Of a DNA stretch of 64,000 nucleotides, positions 47,038 to 60,000 are shown piece by piece. Each line of letters starts with the position of its first letter. Within the stretch, counting starts at the first letter, position 1. The notes beneath the pieces were generated by a model. The model did no database searches and was not told where the DNA came from. It worked only from the letters and a program-made list of their open reading frames with translations. This stretch comes from Pegea sp. RAD2-039. Its lineage: Eukaryota; Chordata; Thaliacea; Salpida; Salpidae. The position numbers were made by a program, and so were the translations under genes. The stretch is taken from the NCBI GenBank assembly GCA_034620365.1, contig JAQGEQ010000354.1, positions 992,001 through 1,056,000 of the forward strand, in the 5' to 3' direction.

Positions 47038-50000
47038 AGCTACTACTTTATTGGTGTTCTTCAGTAAATTTCAAGCTTAGTAAATTACTAACTTATTCAA
47101 AACAAGAAAACTTTCGGAAACTCATAGTTAAGGATATAAAAACTGAAATTAATTTAAAATGTTTTATAAATTATTAATCACTAGCTTTTTATAAGTTTAA
47201 TACTAATCTAGCCTCTATAATATTTTTAAATATTTTAATTCATGTATTTTCTAAGGCTCATAAGAAAACAAATATCGGATATATCTCATTACAATTATTT
47301 AATGAGGATGTTTTTATATCCTGGCAGATATTTGCCTTAGCGAAAATTAATGAATAAAATTGATTTTCTAAACTTCTATTTCAATATCTCTCTTTAGATA
47401 ATTGTAAATAAATTTTCATGCTTTATCTATTTCTGAAGTATGTTTTTTTTATAATAGATTTCACCTCATAAAGTATACAGTTTAAGAATAATTTAAAAAA
47501 TAGATTTATTAAATATTTATAAAAATTTATTTGGTTACACTGAAAGCTTATTTTCAGTCGTTTTTCCTCAAATTTTCTGGTGACTAAAAAAATAAAGCTG
47601 AAATTTTGAGAAAAGCTTTTACATTTCCTCAATTATAATACTTATATTGTTTCATATTATAATCACAAATAATAAAAATATCAACAAAAATAGTTCTCAA
47701 ATACACCGCAATTACTTCAAATACTAAAATAATTTAAAATAATGTTGTAGTAACAAATTTGCATAAGTTGCAATTTATATACTTTAATAACTAATTAATA
47801 GTAGCTGTTCTTTTCAAACAACTTAATTGCATTTAATATGCATTATCTAAAATAAGAATTTCTATAAAACATATATTCAACAGTTACAAATTAATCATGA
47901 AAATAATAGCAATAATAGCTTCTTTATTTTTATCTTTCTAATTTGTGTGGGTTAGAATATTGTTGTAGAGTATTATATAATGGAAAAATACCGAAATAAT
48001 TATAAAACGATTAACAAAGTTGAAATTACAGTTGTTTAAAATTATCACAGCAGTAAAAACTATTTATTTGAAATGAAAAATTTAATTTTAATAGAAATTT
48101 TCTTAAAATCATTTTACTTTCACTATTGAATAAAGCAAGTCACTATATATACAAGCTTAAACAGAATTAACCTTTATTAGTAGTTGCCTTATCTATTTTA
48201 TTTCCTCTTTATGTCTGCTTTATATCAAATTAATTTCTTCAAATTTCTACTTAATAGCTTCTTTATCATAAACAAATATGTTTAAATAAACTGAGCTACT
48301 GTTGTTTAGATTATTACAATTTCCAATAATTCCTTTTTAAAAAACTATAAAAAAAATTCTATTAAAAATCTTTCAGTAAGCAAAATGAAATTCTAAATAT
48401 AGAGAAAGGGTTTACTAAAACAAGCTTTAATTTTATTCCCTATCTTTTATGCAACAACCAAAAATGTTGAAGAGGTATTGCTAGTGATTTTTTAACTTGA
48501 TTAATTAGTAAACTCAAGTTATCTTTTGTTTTGTAAGATGCCTTTTAGAAAACAAGAATTTTTTTTAAAAACAAATATATTTTGCTCAAAATTTGCTAAA
48601 TAAGGCTAAGTAATTTTGAATTTATACATATTGAAAACAAAAAGAATACCCAAGCATCAATAAATAACATTTAAATAGACCTCTCAAGTATTTTTCAATT
48701 AATTTAATATTATTGCCCAATCTATTTGTTGCATAACCAAGAATTTCTAAAAAAAATGTTTTTATTTTCATAATTAATTATTCATGATTTTGACTTCTAG
48801 CTAAAAATTCGTAATTATTTACGAAATATACTGTTTTTATAGCTTTCATGTATTAAACTTTAGAGCTTAATTATCCACACAGATATATGTTACCATGGAA
48901 ACTATCTTTCTGAAAATGGATATTTATACATGATAAGAAAGTTTATCTTTTAAATGTATAAATGAATAAAGCTGTTTGCTTTTTATGTTTTGATAATAAC
49001 AATGCAAATTTAAATAAAGATCTTTTATAAGAATATTTTGGAAGATCACCTCTTTCAGTTGCTTTGATAAATTAATGTGATGTTGTTGAGTTTTACAAAC
49101 AAATATAAAAAAGAGCTTTAAACATTTTAACATTTAATTGATAAAGAATGGCAAACGACCGCGGTATTGTGACACATGAGAGCTTAAAATGTTTTGACAA
49201 ATGTTTATTCGATTATTTTATTCGATATAAATCACCTTTACATTAATACCCAAAAACGAAAAAAAAATAATCGAATATTTGTTTTTGTATATTATGCAAG
49301 GAAAAAACCATTATTTATAATTGTAATGATAAAAACGTTAATCTCTTAATTGATATACTTCTATTCTTTCCCTTAGCTTATTTAAAACTTAAAAAGCTCT
49401 AAAAAATTGCTCTTACGCAATTGTTTACAAGTTTATGGACCAAGCATAAGTCTCTTCATAAATGACTGGATTTTATCATAAGCTTGTTTTTCCTAGTTAT
49501 GTAACTAACCCATTTTTCAGCATAAATAAGAATTAATTTCACAAATACAATTAACAGCTTGATTTAATTTTCATAGAAATACTTTTAATTTCTACTAAAA
49601 ATTATATTAACAAGTTGTAAGAGTTTGTCTTGACTGAGAATTGTTATATTTTTATGTAAGTTCAAATGTAGTGAATAGATTTTAAACAAAGACAAGGTAA
49701 AAGAATTTTGTTTTTTATTTAAATTTATGTAAAGCTACAAAACATAAAAAAGTATATTAAAGTTTAAAGCAACTATTTATACTTAGATCAATGTTTTGAA
49801 TTTTATTATTTAATTTAAGTTTTATGCCAAAAAAATTCTTTAAAACACACATTGCTTTCAACCTTAGTTGGGTTATCAGTATTAATTTAATAAATAATTT
49901 ATCTAATTATTAATATTAATCAATCAAATCACCTGATAGTTGTTAAAAAAGGAGAAATTATAAGGTATAATCAATCAATTCAGAAAGTTTCGGTTTTTTA

Positions 50001-52748
50001 CGTTCGTACACATAGCTTTAAATAAATTTCAATGTTAAAGTTATAATGGGTACATTTGGCTGAATTTTCTCTTTAGGTTTCAGAAATAAGCTGACTTTTA
50101 TAGTAATGCTGTGAAATTTTATTCTATTAAACTTATACAAAAACGTGTAAAGAGTAATCGAAATTTATAAATTACCTCACCTATACTTGAATAAATAACT
50201 TTTAAATGTTTATTATAAAAGCATTTTGAATTAATTTCAAGTTCTTTAAATATTTACTACGATATTAAAAGCCTTAAAGTTGACTTCTTAAACTATGGAG
50301 ATTTATTATTTACTTTTGGTAGTAATAACAAAGAAATTATTCATCACGAATGAAACAGGTTTGATAAATGTAATCTGTTTTGTACAGTAATATCGAATAT
50401 AGCTACGAATCTCTAAATTAAAGTTTACAGAATAAATTCCATTGCGTTGTTACTTTCATTAATTCCTAAAATGATAAAGAAATAAGTTTGAACTGAAGGA
50501 TGATTTTTTTAAGGATTTATATTATCGATTAAAGCAACTTGAAATGACATTAACTATTAATGTATACTTAAGCAAAGCTTAGAAATTTTAATCCTTTATA
50601 ACATTTCACTTATTATTTGAACTCAGCAAAAATAACATTTTTGTTCTTCAGCTAAGAACAGAAGTCTGAAGCTTGTATTTTTTGTAAGGCTAGAAATTTA
50701 ACAACTTTTAAATCTGAGATTAAAGGTTTTTGGCATGATACCCTTCAAAACTTATAACAACAAAGCATTACAAAGTATTACAATAGCTTATCAACAAAAA
50801 TCAAAGCATGCCTAGAAAATTCTTACAGCACGAGCAAATCATTTTATCTTAAATTTTTCAAAACTTTATATAAGGTGCAACTAAAAGACTTTAACAGCAA
50901 GTACAATTAACAAATTTCAAGTTTATATTCTGCATGAAAATAGCTTTTGACAAGGACTAAACATAAATTTTGTGTAGGTTTTATTTGCAACTCAAAGTAT
51001 TTTAAAATAGAATTTTCGATTCTATCAATATTTTCTGTCAAAACGTTTATTTATAATATTGTTCTTACAAACTAACATTTAAAACATTTTGTCAAATATT
51101 TTTTTAAGTTTAAACTATAATAAAGATACTAAATATATCAGACTGAAAAAAATTATTCTATTTGACTTTTACTAAAATGAAAAAAAATTAATTCAAATCT
51201 GGGTTGTTTTTATTTTTTCGATCTTAATCATTTTTGCTTTTATTGAAAAAAGATACTGCTCTACAAAATATTCAGATCAAAATATTAAAAAAACTTAAGA
51301 AAAAAATATTTTAAATTTAAAAATATATAGATTAAAGCCTAAAAATAATTGATGTCTAAAAATAATAATCAGTCTAACAAAAAATTAACAAGATGTATTA
51401 GTCTACTGAACTCTAATAAGACCAATATTTAAAGTATGTAAATGGTAGCAATTACTTCAAGTAAATCAGGAAAACTTTCTTTTTTTACATTTCCCTTTTT
51501 TCTCTCTCTTCTTTACAATTTGATTCTTTTACAACATACCTAATTTATTATTTAACATTAGCTTTAAACTATTAGGTAGAATTTTTCCTGTGATCAGTCT
51601 TCTACCACTATCTTATTACAAACGAATTATTAAAGACATTTACTATTAATCATCCTTACTGAAATTATAAGTTTTCTCATCAATATATTTGGCAAAAATT
51701 CTTAGAACTTTTCTAATTATGGTTTTACAGAAGTTTTCTGAAAAAGAGAAATTGTCTTTTTCTAATTATTCCAAAAGATTAGTTTAAGCTAAATCTCTTT
51801 ACTTTAATATTAAAAGTTTTTGAAATACTATATGTAAATCTCAATTTACTAAATCTCATTAATTCAGATTTACTATTTGTAATGATATTTTCTAGTTTTA
51901 TAACAATATTTATTCTTACAATCATTATTTCTAAAAAAACTTTGAAGAAAATTACGTATCTAGCAAAAACTATTTCAATTACCAAAGAGTATAAAAACAT
52001 TTTCTAACTTTCATTTTAAGTTCAAATTTTTACAGATTGAATATAAAAACATTTTTATAAACTTTTTAAGAGCAACTATGTTTAATGCAAATGTTCCTTG
52101 CCAATAAACTTTTTATATAATCAAATTGCTACATCAAACTTAAAACGGAAAAGCCTATATCAGAGTTGTTGAAAAAAAGAACAAGTTCTGACATAAGTAT
52201 GGGAACAATACAAAAAGCTGTAATACAAAAAAAGTAGATAAAATTACTGAAGCGGTTTAATTGAAAAGTCATTTCCAAATAAAATTTTCAATCCCTTTCA
52301 TAAGAGCATTCAAGTTTTAGATAACTTTACATCAACAGTAAATAAAAACTGACTTTTGTTCAACATGTTTAATTCAAAGTTTGCTTTTACACAAATCACA
52401 GATATTAATAAAACAAAAAACTAATTATCAGCTGATAAATATTGGTATAAAATCTGAAGCAGAATTAATGTGAGTAAATTAACTGAAAGTTTTTATTCTT
52501 TAATGAGTTCAAAAGTTGATTTACGTTAATAATAAATTGTCAAAACTTATAAGATATAAACTCAAATTTATGCTTAATCCCAGACTTTGCCTCGTTAACC
52601 TCAAATCAAATACTAATATATTACTTGTTGTAACTAGTTAATTGCTTGAAATGTCTCCTTTCTAAACAATGTGAAAGCAAACCACTTTTAATCGGTTTGC
52701 TGACATAAATTTTAAATCAAACTTGGTAAAGTTTTTGAATAAACTTAC
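47038..52748. other. AT-rich stretch, no gene seen
   Basis: Nothing supportable on either strand. The 69-73-aa minus frames at 47423, 48924 and 51779 are Phe/Ile/Lys-rich, as expected by chance in this composition. Confidence 0.6.
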
Positions 52749-52832
52749 TTATCACGTGACACAGGTTCAGTAGATTTATTCTTTTTTTGTTTCGATTTCC
52801 GCAAGCTTCTCCGAGAAAATCTTTTACTGCTT
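52749..52832 (-). CDS. Exon, very basic
   Basis: 27 codons, SSKRFSRRSLRKSKQKKNKS then TEPVSRD. A candidate nuclear-localisation or phosphoinositide-binding basic patch. Acceptor atattgttgtag, donor gtaagt. Confidence 0.68.
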
Positions 52833-55800
52833 CTACAACAATATCTCGAATAAGTAAACTTGTTTTATTAAATTATACTCAAATCTGTTTTTATTATATG
52901 TTTCTTCATTTATTAATTATATTTTGGTGATATTCGGAAAGACATACAAACAAATTCCTTTTTTTCAGTTTTTAATTTAATTAGTTTTAATTAATAGACT
53001 TTTTGACTCGAACACAACATTTTCAGCTGTTGGTTTCGTTATTTTGTACCCATTTCCGAAGTGCAAACAAACTACTATCCGTGGAGCTCATAAAACCAAA
53101 ATTACTTCAATTCTCTGTATTTACTTTAAACCAAAGTTTTTTCAAAAAGTTTTATTGAAAAATAAGTCAATCCAGTTTTTTGTGAAATATTTGTGATTGT
53201 AAAAATATGAAAGTTTTGTAAAAAAAGTTGTGATTTCACTAAAAATAAACTCAGCTTCACAAATTACCTTTCATCATTTTCATTATCGTTAGTTCCTTTC
53301 TTTGTAAAGCTTCTTGTAAACAACGACGCGCCAACGCCATCTAGCGGATTGCTCATCGTAATATCTGTGATATTTGTTTGTAGAATTAAATTGAATTAAA
53401 TTGGAACTTTTGTAATTCAAATAAATTTGTAGATATCAATTTTTAATAAGGAATTAGTAAATAAATTACTTTAACTTTTAATCTAAAAATGAAAATAATT
53501 TTAAAAAAAAGATTATTATTTTAGAAGCATTAAAGATAATTTAATAAGTTTTTAGCTTATGACTTCAATTTTAATTCATGAAAGAAAATTTTTGAAATTT
53601 GATTTTGGCTTTCAGAAATCTTTTTATTTTAGATTATGCAGTTGATAAAATGACTTTAAAACATTTTCTATTTTATTACTTGTCGGCATACACCAACCAA
53701 ATTATTTATTTAGTTTAGTTTTAAAAACCTTCAAATATTATTTTAATTTTGAAGAAAACTACTTCAAGAAGTTTACAGTTAGTTTCTACAAACCTATTTT
53801 ATACAAACTTACTTCCAGATAAACTTTCTAAGCTTGTTTTTGGTGATCGTTTTCTATCAGGTGAAAGACGCCTAAGAAGATCACTTCTGTAAAAAATACT
53901 AAATATTAAAAAAAAGTTATTTAAATGAAAGTAATCGAATTACAATCGCATCAATTTATTTCATAAAAATAAGATAATATCAACCTTTTTCTTGATATTT
54001 GTAACATTATGCCTGAACGTTTGCTAAGGGGGTATTTGCGTTTTTTAAAGAAGTTTATTAAAGCGTAAACTTAAGTTATTACCTCATATGTTTAAAGGCA
54101 AATGATGGATTTGATCTATGATTAAAATCAAATTCTGTAATTCCAATTCCATCTTTAACTTTTTTACAAGTTTTTTGTTGAATAATTGAACAACTAACAA
54201 CACCAGAAACACTAATTACAACAGGTGGCTCATTTTTTTGTTTCATATTTCCAAATCTTTTCATTCTAACACATTCAGTAATATTAACACTTTCTACCTC
54301 TTTATTACTCATATTTAAGACTTCTGAGAAGAAGATCTTTACTATATTCAGTAACTCTGAATCTGATTCTTCTGAAGATCCTGGGGTTAATCCATAAATG
54401 ATGAATGACGTTGTGAGATTTTGACTATTTAAACATTCAGCAGAGCAAAATGAGATAGATTTATCAAAATCAGCATTTAATTTATTCTGTGTTTCAGGCA
54501 TTTGTCTTCAATATCTTTTAACTTTTCTTAAATTTGAATCACTAATTTTTGTAAATCACTCAGAAGTGATGAGTAATTTGTTTCCAATGAGATTTGAAAG
54601 TTGTTCAATTTTTTTTAAATTTCTATTTTCACAGCTCATTATTAGTCTAAACCACTTAATTTCTAAGTTAAAACCTTTGAAATTCAGAGATAAAGAAACC
54701 AAAAATCAACTCTATAGACTGCTTTTAAACCTTTATAAATAACATTATATAAATAAATAATTTTTGAAAACTATTTACAACATCCCTAAATAATGATTAA
54801 GCAAGTTTATTTCAAACATTTTACATATAAAAGTGAGTACAATATCTCAGCAACCAATGGAAGGTGACAGATAAAATTATTTAAAACTGTTTGATTAAAC
54901 ATGAATGAATGAAAATGTGATTACATACGATACTATTGTTTCATCAAGATTGATTACGTCACAAGTTTCTTAACTAGACAAGATAAAAAAACTTCTTTAG
55001 GTAAATATAACTATGTTTACAAAAAGGTTTTAACAACAACAGAAATATTATCATATAACTGAAATCAATGTCTTAAACAAGTTTGTTTCTTCTAAAAACT
55101 ATAGATTGAACGAAATCTTTTAAATAAATAGTTTTATATTTTTACATAAAACATACTAATCTAAAGCTTATAAATTTATAAAATCTATTAACAATGCTAC
55201 TAACAATCTATTAACAACCCATTTTATCGAAAAATATACTATATTACCAAAATATACATAAGAATATGTTAAATTATTTTTATAAAATATGATTATAAAC
55301 TTAAGCCTTATAAATGTTAGATAGTTATATTTCATTAATTATTTCTCAGTATCTTTATCATTATAGCATTATAAGAAAAAGGATTGAAACTAGAAAATAG
55401 AAAGTACGTATCTTGTTTAGTTTTAAAAAATTACACCGTTATAGAAATACATTTATCAGTTTTAATACTAAGCAAATATTTATCGTTTATTTACCAAAGA
55501 TTCATTTAGAAGTCTAGTATGACTGCAACAAATAGAAATAAAAACTTTTTTTGAATGACGGTTGTAAATTTTTTATGAGCAATAGTTTTTCACAAGCCTC
55601 ACAGATAAATTCACACAATAGATTACTTTAAATGCCGTGAACACTAATTAAGTAATGTTTATGCTTCAGTATAAAAATGAGAAAAAGTTATTCTTGTTTT
55701 ACAATTAACATTGAATCAATCTAGAGTGTAATCTTCTACAAGTTTTGCATTTCTCATATCAAGTTTTCAGATTAAAGTCAATTTTTAGTCGATACTTAAA

Positions 55801-57069
55801 CAGAAAATTAAGTTTAAACATGAATTTTTGAATATAAAGCAATAAACCAACTAATAGTACATATCGTTGTATATTATGTATAGATAATCAAGATTTTATA
55901 TAATCAAATCTAATAAAAATTAAACTAAAAAAGGTTAACCCCAGTTTTGTCAAACAAGTAATAAAGTTAATACATTTTTCTTGTTTTTCTTTACTATACA
56001 ATATAATAACTTGATTTTTAAATCTAAACTACTTTTAAGCGTTTCAAAAGGTTGTTGGAAAAAGCTTATTCAAAAAACGTTAAGCATGAAAACTTTCTAA
56101 GTATAAATGTACAGCAAAAAGTTTATCTATAAATAAATAAAATTAACTAAAAATGGTTTTATTTAGACACACAACTGTGTTTATACAAATCTTTCAAAAA
56201 TATCGAATTATTCATCAAGAAAACTTTCATTCACTTTTAACTGAGCTCAACTAATAACTTTTTAAACTCCACTTTAAGCTTTCTTATTTAAATACTATCT
56301 ACATCGTATTTCCTTTCATATTTCTATAGTAGCTTAGATTACTGATTTAACTTGAAATAATCTTCTTATATATCTACTTTCTTACTAAATTTATTTTCAG
56401 GTATTCATGATTTATCTTTACAAATAGAAAATTGATTATCAACTCAAAATGAATTTACAAACAACTTCACTGCTTTTAATTTCCTGTTTTTGTTTCTTGG
56501 TTACGTCAGTTCTACGCAATTTCGTTATCTAATAATTACAATTAACTAAATTCAAAGCTGTAGTTTCTCCTTAAATTTCGTTAACACGTGACATATAAAC
56601 TCCCAAGCTTAATTTAAGACTGAATCCAATTCAGCACAATTACTCATAAGCACATTGTGTGCATAAAAGGGTAAGTACTGTTGGGTTAAGGTGTACAACT
56701 TTAAAATTAGAAATAATCTTTACCGGTTTGAAAAATGCCCAAATGGTTTTGTAAACGGTTAGAGAATTTATTGAAAATAAGTAAAGTTACTTTGAAAATG
56801 CTTTGATATTCTTAAATAGTTTTGTTGATCTAAAGATTAGCGCAAAAATATCACAAGTTTTAAGTATCAAACCTTATCAATAGTTAGCTTTGAGTTTTCA
56901 AACAAAATTTCATCAAAGAAAATTGATGGAAAAAAAACGTTGAAAAAAATATTTTTAATAAAAAATAAAAAAAAAACGTTACAAAAAATACCTATCCAGA
57001 AGCTCAGCTGCTTTTTTTCTTAGAGTTTTCTTTCCTGGAACAGTTTCTTGGTATGAACTTCTTCTTCTG
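52749..57069 (-). CDS. Upstream basic/Ser-rich exon set (partial gene or 5' part of rap1gap)
   Basis: Four minus-strand exons, 57069-56992, 53886-53813, 53364-53268 and 52832-52749, join in one frame with consensus splice sites (gtattt, gtaagt, gtaatt, gtaagt). The product is rich in Arg/Lys/Ser with many RxxS sites: TLRKKAAELLDRSDLLRRLS, then PDRKRSPKTSLESLSG, MSNPLDGVGASLFTRSFTKK, and KRFSRRSLRKSKQKKNKS. No domain recognised. The last exon ends in phase 2, compatible both with the LIM exon (46760) and with the long exon (40915). The start lies further upstream or at the internal ATG in the third exon. Confidence 0.65.
53268..53364 (-). CDS. Exon with possible internal start
   Basis: 31 codons. 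An in-frame ATG at 53356 begins MSNPLDGVGASLFTRSFTKK, so it may be a start exon. It also stays in frame with the exon before it (ends SGN, then ITMSNP). CpG-rich. Donor gtaatt. Confidence 0.68.
53813..53886 (-). CDS. Exon, RxxS-rich
   Basis: 24 codons, SDLLRRLSPDRKRSPKTSLE then SLSG. Acceptor tattttttacag, donor gtaagt; frame set by both neighbours. Confidence 0.7.
54083..54640 (-). mobile_element. LINE ORF1 remnant in an intron
   Basis: The 140-aa frame from ATG 54501 contains SQNLTTSFIIYGLTPGSSEE, then KRFGNMKQKNEPPVVISVSG, then GIGITEFDFNHRS. This is the order and style of the RNA-binding C-terminal half of CR1/L2-type ORF1 proteins (..RSKNI.I.GL.E..., RIGK....RPV.V.., ..I.EDL...R). Upstream, in broken frame with stops, is NRNLKKIEQLSNLI, as from the coiled coil. 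It is on the same strand as the surrounding exons and ends exactly at a possible donor (gtaata) in phase 2. Confidence 0.6.
56449..56532 (+). CDS. Tiny signal-peptide-like ORF (doubtful)
   Basis: 27 codons plus TAA. MNLQTTSLLLISCFCFLVTS has the shape of a secretory signal peptide (polar start, hydrophobic core, small residues). It sits inside a minus-strand intron; an acceptor-like ttttcag lies 50 nt upstream. No second exon found, so probably chance. Confidence 0.12.
   Translation: MNLQTTSLLLISCFCFLVTSVLRNFVI
56992..57069 (-). CDS. Exon, basic
   Basis: 25 codons, RRRSSYQETVPGKKTLRKKA then AELLD. Acceptor cttactttag leaves one leading base, so an earlier exon ending in phase 2 is expected upstream. 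Donor gtattt. Confidence 0.65.
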
Positions 57070-60000
57070 CTAAAGTAAGAATTCTTTTTTATAAATTTCA
57101 TTCAATTTAAAGAGTATATATAAAATAACTGAAATATAAAAGCTTCAAACAGTTAGTTATTAAGATTAAGTGATGAGGATATTTTGTACTTAGTTAAAGT
57201 AATTAGAAGGTAGATAATATACCAGTTAGTTGCATCAATAGCAAAAGTTCTTTGCAGTAACAGTATCGCTAATAATACTTGATATTACTGTTGTTAATAT
57301 AAAAGCTATAACTCAAAAATAAACAAAAAGAATTCGATAAACTTTGCAAGGTTCATGTAAATAACATTAAAATAAAACAATATCAGATAGATAAACTGTT
57401 TATATAGTTTAGAAATTGTAATCGAAATGATTTTAATTTTTATACAAAAATAAAACAATACTAGACAGCCTAAAGCTTCTTTCAACTGTCTTTAAAACTA
57501 TAAGGAAAAATAAGTTTTTTTTTATACTTTTTGGAGCTTAGACTAATTTTTTTAGGGACAATTTCCCACCCGGACATTGAGAGCTTTCAAGTTATTATTT
57601 GCGTCTTATGTGAGAAATTACGTTATAAGTTCAGATAAACAATTTAGTTTTTCATAATATTTACATTTAATTGTCGAAACGTAATTTGATTTTTATGCAA
57701 ACAAATACATCTAAGTTATCTTCTATAAGTTTTCTTCTTACAAATCAGTACATTAAAATCTCAAACAACTTGTAGCATACATCTGCTTTAACTTGTAACA
57801 CCAGATTTTAGGTTGATTAGTAACATAAGTAAATGCTTTAGTAAATTTTGTAAGTCACAATTAATATTTTTAGTATAAACAAAAACATAATATTTCATTT
57901 CAACCTTTTTAACTTATAGTTAAATTATATTCTAAAACTCATAAGTACATAACTATTAGATTAAAAAGTAATTTTTTTTCATCTAAATCTTAATTCAGTA
58001 GTCATTAGTTCCAAAACCAATTTATAAAAAATACTGTAAACTTTAAAAAATATTTTCATGGTGTTTTGATTTTACTAAAAACGTTTGCTTCATAATATTT
58101 TTATATTAAATTTTAGAGCTTTTATTAATTTTATATATTGCTAGTTTTTAAAAGTTCAACAGTTACGCTTACTTCACCTGTAAAACTTTTGACAAACATA
58201 ACAACGATAAATGATATCATTACAAAATTCAAATCTTTTTCTATTTGGATATTGAAATATGTAACTTTATTTTAAATTCAATCGAAATTAATTATATTTA
58301 AAAATTATTCATAAAATTATAAAAAAATGGAAAAAGTAGAAATTTTTAAAAACTTAAATTTTCAATCTTAAAGATAAATGAAATGAATACAAAGGAAAAG
58401 TTTAATGATGTAAGATAAGAATTTATTGATTTGTTTAAAACTGTTATCGCTATTTTCAATATCATTCTCATGAATTAAATGAGATAAATAAACATGAAAA
58501 CAACTTCCTAAACACTCTAATCAATATGTGATGTTTTCTTAATTATATATGCTCCATGCTACTTTTTCAACTAATATATTATAAATTAAATTTTTTACAA
58601 GCTTATTCTTAGACAACAACAATAATACATGCACTGATAATTAGTTTTTATTTTATTTGATTATTAGGAATAAAACGATAATTCAGATTTTAATATAAAA
58701 ATAGTATTGTTTATTTTGACTTAAATAGCTTTTATAATCAGATCTATTGTTAAACTTTGTTTAGATAACTTTTGACTAATTTGTAAATTAGCATAACAAA
58801 ATAATTTATTAGCTTTATATAAGTTTTTAAAAAAGATCTAACCTTAACACTGTCAATGAGGTTTAAACGAATTATATCAAAACTTAAATAAAAACTCAAT
58901 AAAAAAACCTGCTAATAAAATTTTTGAAAAAACATTGAATCAACAAAAAGTTAAAACTATATGTGAGCTTTTGCTTTACAAAAAAACAGTTTAAAACTTA
59001 TTTTTATAAAAACAACCCGTTTCAAAATCAAGATCCAATAATAACTGTTGATAAAATCAGGTTACAAATTTACATAAAATCTAATTTACATATCCATTTT
59101 CTCATATGATAATAGAAGCAAAAACGCTCGACTTTTACAACATCATCTGAATTTGATTTTCACATCTTTAAATAGTTTTTTTTGGAAATTACTGACAAGT
59201 CAGATTTAATTTTTCATGTTTAACATAAATTATGTTTATTGACTCAAATAAACAACCTTTAGAGAATCATTTTTTACAAAACTCAAAGTTACAATAATGA
59301 AAATACTAAAGACTACATTAAATACAGGTGCTGAAAAACACGTGACTTGTGAATTCTATTTTGTAGTCAGCTTGTAAATTAAATTTCACCTGCTCCTTAA
59401 TCTAACATGTTTTATTTTTCACAGCTAAAGGTCACAAACCTTATAAAATCATAAAACAAAAGACAAAATTAGACCAGTTTTATACAAAATTTTGTTTACT
59501 TTCAGAGTATTTTTATTTTCAAATAAATTATTATCGAATTTCAATAATATTTATTAATAAAAACTGTTATTATACAAGTTATTATTAAAATCAGTTTTTA
59601 AGAGTTTATAGAACGTCAGTTACTTATAAAAATTTTATTTTTTTATAATCAATAATTTCAAAGTATCAAACTATTAACTGTCCTCACCTTGAAACTACAT
59701 CAGCGAAATTATTTACTTTCAAAAGCTTAAAATTTAATTCAACTTACCTTAGAAAATTGAATATAAAAAATACTTGACAGTCCTGAAAAATGTAATCCTG
59801 TAACTAATATATGTGAGGCTACTTACTAGTACAAGTATATTAATGTTTTAAATCTAAGGAGAAAATAATGAATGAAAAAAGGAAAAACTCATTTGCAAAT
59901 GTCACACTTGATTGAACACACCAAAGGAGTGTTTAAGTTTTTTTGCTACAAGACAGTTACTGAATAGGTATTTAGTTAAATAGCAGTAGGCATTTGTATG

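Noticed and set aside
46864..47067. 67-aa plus frame at the MPSVV exon
   Set aside because: Antisense of the minus-strand exon 46937-47037, which has a donor in phase with the LIM exon.
59690..59800. Minus-strand segment with acceptor and gtaagt donor
   Set aside because: About 36 nt with no useful frame; could be a 5' UTR exon but the splice sites alone are not enough.
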